From the NCBI GenBank assembly GCA_944320735.1, contig CALUIQ010000222.1, positions 1 through 35,906 of the forward strand: a stretch of DNA of 35,906 nucleotides, written 5' to 3'. The notes beneath the pieces were generated by a model. The model made no database searches and had not been told where the DNA came from. It was given only the letters and a program-made list of their open reading frames with translations. The first letter of the stretch is position 1. The number at the start of each line of letters is the position of its first letter. The position numbers were made by a program, and so were the translations under genes. This DNA is from an uncultured Bacteroides sp. Its GTDB lineage: Bacteria > Bacteroidota > Bacteroidia > Bacteroidales > Bacteroidaceae. Below are positions 30,990-35,906 of the stretch, in pieces.

Positions 30990-32654
30990 ATGAAGGAAAA
31001 TTCATTATACGATAAAAAGTCTATCCGTGAGATAACGGGAAAGAGCACGAACTGGAGCGAAGTGGCAAAAGATTGTGTGGCTTTTAGTAATGCATAGGGT
31101 GGTGTGATAGATTATGGCATAGAAGATGATGCGGATGCGCCACCGACAAACCAAAAAGTATCAGAAGAGATGGTCATCGATCTGGAGAATAAAATCAGTG
31201 AAAAGACGTTGAACGTATCTGTTCATGCGGAAATCAAGACGCATGAAAACGGCGGACAGTATATCCGTCTGCATATCCTTCGTGGTACTTCCTCTGCTTC
31301 TACCACATCCGGTAAATATTTTATGCGGGTGAGCGACAAAAGTGTGCCGCTTACTGGTGATGATATAGCCCGCCTTTCGGCAGAAAAAGGTTATTACCGT
31401 TGGGAGGATGAAGAAAGCAAATGGAGTTGGAAGGATGCCGACAAGGAGAAACTGAAAACTTTACTTCAGCATTTGCGGACTTCGAAACGTGTATCGGATT
31501 TCGTCAAGCAGAAAGAGGATAAGGAATTGCTGGGCTACTATTTTTTGACGGTAGAAGAGTCGGACAGAATGACCAATTTAGGGGTGCTCTTTATTGGAAG
31601 CCAGTCGCAGCGTGGCAGACTGATGAATGCTCCGGTGGTACAATGTATTCAGTTTGATCAATATGGAGATAAGGTTTGGAAATATCTGATTGATGATTTT
31701 AGCAAGAATCCTCAAGAAATTATTGAGGCGATATGGAATAATGTACCTGTCTGGAGGGAAAGCAATGAAATCAGCGACGGCCTATTTCGTAAGGAGATTC
31801 CTGCATATGACGAGGCTGTAGTTAGGGAATTGACCTGTAATGCTTTGGTTCACCGTCCTTATACGGTAAGAGGAGATATTTTTATCAATATTCATCCGGA
31901 CAGGATTGAAGTAGTCAACCCTGGAGCATTGCCTTTGGGAGTTACTCCGCAAAATATTCTTCACAAAACGGTACAGAGAAACTCACACTTTGCTAATCTA
32001 TGCTATGCGCTGCGAATGATGGAACGTGAAGGTTCCGGTTATGACAAGATGTATGAAGTGCTTCTGTCCAATGGAAAGCAAATCCCGAAAGTGGAAGAAG
32101 GAGATGATTATGTAAAGGCTATAGTAGAAAGGCGTATTATCAGTCGGGAGGCCATAAAGGTAATCCGTTATGCTTTGCAGATGACAGAACTCCGCCAAAA
32201 ACAGATTATTTGTTTAGGTCTGATAGCCCAGCATGAAAGTATCTCGGCTACTGGACTTATTAAATTGTTGAATCTGAAAAACCGTGATGAACTTTCTCCA
32301 TGGCTTGATAAGTTAGTAGATGAGAATATTGTGGAAACCTCCGGCAGGAAGAAAGGCAAGGAATACCGTGTGAATGTATCCATCTTAAAACAGAGTGATT
32401 ATAAAGGGGCGACTTCATTGAAACGGATTGAGCCTTATAGATTGCGGGAGCTAATTATAGAAGATTTGAAAATCTATGAATGTTCAGGATTGAAGGATAT
32501 TCAGCAAAGAATAGGGAGCGAAATCCCATATAAGAAAATTTTGGCACAAATGAAGTCAATGCTTGCTGATGGGGATGTAGAGTCTGTGGGAGAAAACAGA
32601 TGGGTGAAATATAAGTTAAAAAATGATGATTCTCAGTTCCAAAATCGAGAATAA
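30990..32654 (+). pseudogene. AlbA_2/Schlafen-type ATP-binding regulator interrupted by an amber codon
   Basis: Member of the COG2865-like group: an N-terminal AlbA_2 (Schlafen-like) nucleic-acid-binding domain, a GHKL/HATPase_c_4-like domain and C-terminal winged helices. From the ATG at 30990, 35 codons (MKENSLYDKKSIREITGKST ... CVAFSNA) lead to TAG at 31095-31097, and the same frame continues GGVIDYGIEDDADAPP for 518 codons. Relatives read FANAQGG here, so a CAG-to-TAG change is the simplest cause. A GTG at 31104 could restart translation, losing the first strands of AlbA_2. Downstream blocks EAVVRELTCNALVHRPY, VVNPGALPLGVTPQNILHKT and MMEREGSGYDKMYEVL are intact. It is AT-rich compared with queH. 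Related proteins occur in defence islands, but a role here is unproven. Confidence 0.85.
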
Positions 32655-32787
32655 AAAAAGATATGAAAATGAATTAGGAACCGAAAATTGGAATCGATAA
32701 AAATAATCGGTTGATTATTAATTGGTTAGTCGTCTCGAGAAAAGGAATAAAGAAAGTGGTAAAATTGATTTTGGAATTGAGAAATGA
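32655..32787. other. A/T-rich non-coding gap after the AlbA_2 gene
   Basis: No gene or known element was recognised. Together with the queH remnant and the terminator it makes up the 301-base gap to the PepSY-like lipoprotein gene. It would be the distal part of the segment inserted after queH. Confidence 0.5.
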
Positions 32788-32848
32788 CGGCTTCTATAAT
32801 CAGCAGTATTGCGGATGCGAGTTCAGCAGGCGGAGGCTGGAGAAGTGA
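32788..32848 (+). pseudogene. Duplicated 3' end of queH
   Basis: In frame this encodes GFYNQQYCGCEFSRRRLEK followed by TGA, the last 19-20 residues of a QueH protein. It duplicates the end of the intact gene at 30901-30960 and has no start or upstream part. The ending SRRRLEK then stop looks like an original native QueH terminus, so this may be the displaced ancestral 3' end. Confidence 0.85.
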
Positions 32849-32873
32849 AAAAATGGGTAAGGGAAATACAGAC

Positions 32874-32910
32874 AAAAAGCCCGCACACCTCGTTGGATAA
32901 GTGTACGGGC
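32874..32910 (-). terminator. Terminator of the PepSY-like lipoprotein gene
   Basis: Read on the minus strand, GCCCGTACAC (32910-32901) pairs with GTGTGCGGGC (32888-32879), a 10-bp stem with one mismatched pair, followed by TTTTTG. It lies about 45 bases after the stop at 32956. The queH remnant ends just upstream of it on the other strand. Confidence 0.8.
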
Positions 32911-32955
32911 AATCATTATAAACAGATTTAATAGTAGGTTTAGTGTACAATCGCG

Positions 32956-33408
32956 TTAAAAGATGCGTCCGTCCTCTTCGATGTTCAGGTAGACTTCACG
33001 CTCGCCCCGTTCCATCTCCACCACATAATAATCGTTCGTGGGCGTTTCGATGAAGTCGACATCTTCTATCTGATAGTCCGGATGCTGGGCAGAGGCCGCA
33101 TCGATTACAACCGAAGGCACTTCGCTGTAAGGCGGATTCAAGTCGGTCTCGGTCTTCTGCCATACGTAGTCACGCGAGAACCAAGCGGTTTTCTCATAAT
33201 TGTCTTCATAAAAGTCTGCTTCGTAGAGTTTGCTTTTTCCATTCCACTCCCATTGCACAAAATGTGCGTCCACATCGGGGAACTGCGCTTCGAACGCGTT
33301 TGCCAACTGGGCGTCGGCCACAATATCCTTGTCATCATCGTCACAACTTTGAAATCCCAAAGGCAACAATCCCAATGCCATTCCTAATACTAAATTCTTC
33401 AGTTTCAT
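32956..33408 (-). CDS. PepSY-like domain lipoprotein
   Basis: Lipoprotein of 150 residues, lipobox FQSC (Cys22) followed by an acidic tether DDDDKD. The mature part has two repeats of the BLIP-like/PepSY-like (DUF2874) pattern: AFEAQFPDVDAHFVQWEWNG with YEADFY, and IDAASAQHPDYQIEDVDFIE with YYVVEME. It ends GEREVYLNIEEDGRIF. Such proteins are abundant in Bacteroidales envelopes, and binding or inhibitory roles are suspected but not settled. It stands alone with its own -7 box and terminator, divergent from ettA. Confidence 0.87.
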   Translation of the reverse strand: MKLKNLVLGMALGLLPLGFQSCDDDDKDIVADAQLANAFEAQFPDVDAHFVQWEWNGKSKLYEADFYEDNYEKTAWFSRDYVWQKTETDLNPPYSEVPSVVIDAASAQHPDYQIEDVDFIETPTNDYYVVEMERGEREVYLNIEEDGRIF

Positions 33409-33465
33409 AGGTCTCTTTCTCCTTTATTAATTATACAACATTCCTTTTCGTTCTAATTCTCGTTG

Positions 33466-33473
33466 CAAAGATA
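33466..33473 (-). promoter_or_regulatory. -7 box of the PepSY-like lipoprotein gene
   Basis: The minus strand reads TATCTTTG, 57 bases before the ATG at 33408. No convincing -33 element. Confidence 0.55.
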
Positions 33474-33529
33474 AGGGGGCGAATCTGGAAAGAAATGGGA
33501 AAAAACGCTGATTTCTGAAAGAAAGTCAG

Positions 33530-33537
33530 TAACTTTG
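33530..33537 (+). promoter_or_regulatory. -7 box of ettA
   Basis: TAACTTTG fits TAnnTTTG, 53 bases before the ATG at 33591. This supports the ATG as the start, because an in-frame upstream TTG at 33537 would lie inside the promoter. Confidence 0.55.
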
Positions 33538-33590
33538 TGCGTTGGGCTATCGCCTTATTGATTAATTTGCGAAACTTGAATGTTTTATTT

Positions 33591-35282
33591 ATGGCAACAG
33601 TAGACGACAAAAAGATTATCTTTTCGATGGTTGGTCTCAACAAGACTATCCAGCAGAACAACAAGCAGGTGCTGAAGAACATCTACCTATCGTTCTTTTA
33701 TGGCGCCAAGATTGGTATTATTGGTTTGAACGGAGCGGGTAAGTCGACACTGCTTAAGATTATTGCCGGGCTGGATAAGTCCTATCAAGGCGAAGTGGTG
33801 TTTGCGCCCGGGTATTCCGTGGGTTATTTGGCTCAGGAACCGTATTTGGATCCGACAAAGACGGTGAAGGAAATCGTGATGGAAGGTGTACAGCCTATAG
33901 TGGATACGTTGGCTGAGTATGAGGAAATCAATCAGAAGTTCGGGCTTCCGGAATATTATGAAGACCCCGACAAGATGGAGAAACTTTTCAACCGTCAGGC
34001 GGAATTGCAGGATGTCATTGACGCGACGGATGCCTGGAACTTGGATAGTCGGCTGGAACGTGCGATGGACGCTTTGCGTTGTCCTCCCGAGGATCAATCG
34101 GTGGAGCATCTTTCCGGCGGTGAGCGGCGCCGCGTGGCTTTGTGTCGGTTGTTGTTGCAGAAGCCGGATGTTTTGCTGCTGGATGAGCCGACCAACCACT
34201 TGGATGCAGAGTCGATAGACTGGTTGGAGCAGCATTTGCAACAATATGAGGGTACGGTTATTGCCGTCACGCACGACCGTTACTTCCTTGACCACGTGGC
34301 AGGCTGGATATTGGAGTTGGACCGTGGGGAAGGTATTCCTTGGAAAGGCAATTATTCCAGCTGGTTGGAGCAGAAGACGAAACGGATGGAAATGGAGGAA
34401 AAAGTGGCCAGCAAACGCCGCAAGACTTTGGAACGAGAGTTGGAGTGGGTGCGTATGGCTCCGAAAGCTCGTCAGGCCAAAGGAAAAGCCCGTCTGAATT
34501 CTTATGACAAGCTGTTGAATGAAGACGTGAAGGAGAAGGAAGAAAAACTGGAAATTTTTATACCGAACGGCCCTCGACTGGGCAATAAGGTGATAGAGGC
34601 AAAACACGTGGCCAAGGCTTACGGTGACAAACTGCTGTTTGATGACCTCAATTTTATGCTTCCTCCCAATGGCATCGTGGGCATCATTGGTCCCAATGGT
34701 GCGGGAAAAACGACCTTGTTCCGTCTTATTATGGGATTGGAGAAGCCTGATAGCGGGGAATTTGAAGTGGGTGAAACTGTAAAGTTGGCCTATGTAGACC
34801 AACAACACAAGGACATCGACCCGAATAAGAGTGTCTATCAGGTAATCTCAGGCGGCAATGAACTGATTCGTATGGGAGGTCGTGACATCAATGCCCGTGC
34901 TTACTTGAGCCGTTTCAATTTCTCCGGTGCTGACCAAGAGAAACTCTGCGGTGTTCTTTCCGGTGGTGAGCGCAACCGCCTTCATTTGGCGATGGCCTTG
35001 AAGGAAGAAGGCAACGTGCTTTTGCTCGACGAGCCTACCAATGACATTGACGTCAACACCTTGCGGGCGTTGGAGGAAGGTTTGGAAGACTTTGCGGGGT
35101 GTGCCGTAGTCATCAGCCACGACCGTTGGTTCCTCGACCGTATCTGTACGCATATCTTGGCTTTCGAGGGCGACTCCAATGTTTTCTTCTTCGAAGGTTC
35201 TTATACGGAGTATGAGGAGAATAAGTTGAAACGTTTGGGGCGTGAAGAGCCGAAGCGGGTGCGTTATCGCAAATTGATGTAA
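33591..35282 (+). CDS. ettA: ABC-F ATPase EttA, translational throttle
   Basis: Ribosome-bound ABC-F protein that gates the first elongation step in response to ADP/ATP ratio. It has 563 residues from the ATG at 33591. It has two ABC domains without membrane segments. Domain 1 has Walker A GLNGAGKST, signature LSGGERRRVALCRLL and Walker B VLLLDEPTNHLD, with the EttA 'arm' region between. A linker (RKTLERELEWVRMAPKARQA) contacts tRNA. Domain 2 has GPNGAGKTT, LSGGERNRLHLAMAL and LLLDEPTNDID, then HDRWFLDRICTHILAFEGDS. Both sites are intact. It is convergent with the M16 peptidase across an inverted repeat. Confidence 0.95.
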   Translation: MATVDDKKIIFSMVGLNKTIQQNNKQVLKNIYLSFFYGAKIGIIGLNGAGKSTLLKIIAGLDKSYQGEVVFAPGYSVGYLAQEPYLDPTKTVKEIVMEGVQPIVDTLAEYEEINQKFGLPEYYEDPDKMEKLFNRQAELQDVIDATDAWNLDSRLERAMDALRCPPEDQSVEHLSGGERRRVALCRLLLQKPDVLLLDEPTNHLDAESIDWLEQHLQQYEGTVIAVTHDRYFLDHVAGWILELDRGEGIPWKGNYSSWLEQKTKRMEMEEKVASKRRKTLERELEWVRMAPKARQAKGKARLNSYDKLLNEDVKEKEEKLEIFIPNGPRLGNKVIEAKHVAKAYGDKLLFDDLNFMLPPNGIVGIIGPNGAGKTTLFRLIMGLEKPDSGEFEVGETVKLAYVDQQHKDIDPNKSVYQVISGGNELIRMGGRDINARAYLSRFNFSGADQEKLCGVLSGGERNRLHLAMALKEEGNVLLLDEPTNDIDVNTLRALEEGLEDFAGCAVVISHDRWFLDRICTHILAFEGDSNVFFFEGSYTEYEENKLKRLGREEPKRVRYRKLM

Positions 35283-35317
35283 CATCTTCAGTTACGTACG
35301 GATTCATTCTTTTAAAA

Positions 35318-35391
35318 AAAACACGGAGACACAAAGACACGGAGATATATCTAAAATATAAAAATCTCTGTGTCTTCGTGTCTCTGTGTTT
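35318..35391. repeat. CACGGAGACACAAAGACACGGAG-type inverted repeat after ettA
   Basis: The left arm (35318-35345, AAACACGGAGACACAAAGAC then ACGGAGAT) and right arm (35364-35391, ATCTCTGTGTCTTCGTGTCT then CTGTGTTT) are reverse complements except for a very few positions. A short A/T-rich loop separates them. The element fills the gap between convergent ettA and the M16 peptidase and could terminate both. The partial element at 1-66 is the same family. Confidence 0.8.
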
Positions 35392-35430
35392 GGTCAAGAA
35401 TGCAAAGTATAAGCGGAGTCTGTCGGGAGA

Positions 35431-35906
35431 TTAATATCCGAAGATGTCTTCCGTTGTCAGTTCCGTTACAGGGCCAATCTTCTTCAGAGCTTCCAAGTCA
35501 AGGTCTTTCTTATTTCCCAAGATACCATAATAATAGGTACGGTCTTTCACCCATTTTTGCTGGAAGTCAATCACGTCATTCAACGTCATGTGCTGAATGT
35601 CATTATATAGGCGGATGCGGCTGTCCTCCGTCTCGCCCATGTCTTGCGCATTAATGTAATTCCATAATACGCCCGATTTGATGACGCGGTCGGTGCGCAG
35701 GCGGGCTATCATTCCTTCCTTGGCCAGCTTAAAGGCGGCTTCGGACTGGGGCATATTGTTGATGATGTCGTTGAACGTGTTGATGGCGTCAATCATCTTG
35801 TCGCTTTGCGTGGCTATTTGCGAGAGGAAGTAATAATTCTCGTCCTTGTAGCTCGGACTGTTGTAGCCTGCCCAAGCGGAATAGGCCAATCCGCGGCTCT
35901 CACGCA
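35431..35906 (-). CDS. M16-family zinc peptidase, C-terminal part (runs off the window)
   Basis: The open frame continues past the window edge, so only the last 158 residues or so are seen: RESRGLAYSAWAGYNSPSYK, AINTFNDIINNMPQSEAAFK, LAKEGMIARLRTDRVIKSGV, MTLNDVIDFQQKWVKDRTYY and YGILGNKKDLDLEALKKIG. This is the inactive C-terminal half of an insulinase/M16 peptidase as in Bacteroidales 'insulinase family' proteins. The HxxEH zinc half is not in view. It ends in TTEDIFGY. Confidence 0.85.
   Translation of the reverse strand, partial: RESRGLAYSAWAGYNSPSYKDENYYFLSQIATQSDKMIDAINTFNDIINNMPQSEAAFKLAKEGMIARLRTDRVIKSGVLWNYINAQDMGETEDSRIRLYNDIQHMTLNDVIDFQQKWVKDRTYYYGILGNKKDLDLEALKKIGPVTELTTEDIFGY

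Overview
The window reads as chromosome of a gut Bacteroidales bacterium, most likely Bacteroides or a close relative. Promoters carry the Bacteroidetes-type -7 box (TAnnTTTG, most often TATCTTTG). Many products are lipoproteins or exported proteins typical of the group (PepSY-like, DUF4369/thioredoxin-like, DUF5700-like, HU-HIG-like, S41). Most intergenic gaps hold short inverted repeats. No rRNA, tRNA, complete insertion sequence or CRISPR array was recognised.

Layout. 0.1-7.9 kb is mainly core: pyruvate kinase and type II dehydroquinase (minus strand), a XerC/D tyrosine recombinase, a highly expressed-looking OmpA/TPR lipoprotein, a thioredoxin-fold lipoprotein without its CXXC, and YifB/ComM. 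A MATE exporter (8.0-9.4 kb) has a leader that looks like an attenuator. 9.4-12.3 kb is a worn accessory patch: a PIN-type toxin-antitoxin pair, a 5'-truncated MmcQ/YjbR relic, an ABM-like gene with no start codon, an M48 peptidase and a broken nitroreductase. A two-gene minus-strand unit follows (secreted alpha/beta hydrolase, aldo/keto reductase).

14.8-21.1 kb is a complete four-gene Wadjet/JetABCD (MksBEFG-like) anti-plasmid operon: JetA, JetB/MksE-like, JetC SMC-like ATPase and JetD Toprim nuclease. Next come an MBL-fold hydrolase with a small exported partner, a small lipoprotein with an exported nitroreductase, upp, and a hexuronate unit (SDR mannonate oxidoreductase plus uxuA) followed by a Zn-protease-like lipoprotein and an S41 peptidase. 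An HU-like gene, a HigBA pair and queH follow. Downstream of queH, an AlbA_2/Schlafen-type gene with an in-frame amber codon is bracketed by a duplication of the queH 3' end. The window closes with a PepSY-like lipoprotein, the ABC-F factor EttA and the C-terminus of an M16 peptidase.

Two unrelated intergenic sites, upstream of Wadjet (14534-14594) and beside the HU-like gene (29526-29586), share an unusual architecture: three 17-bp units at exactly 22-bp period, with the outer units reverse complements of each other and the middle unit palindromic. The queH-end duplication around the AlbA_2 gene is the clearest trace of a mobile or recombined segment.
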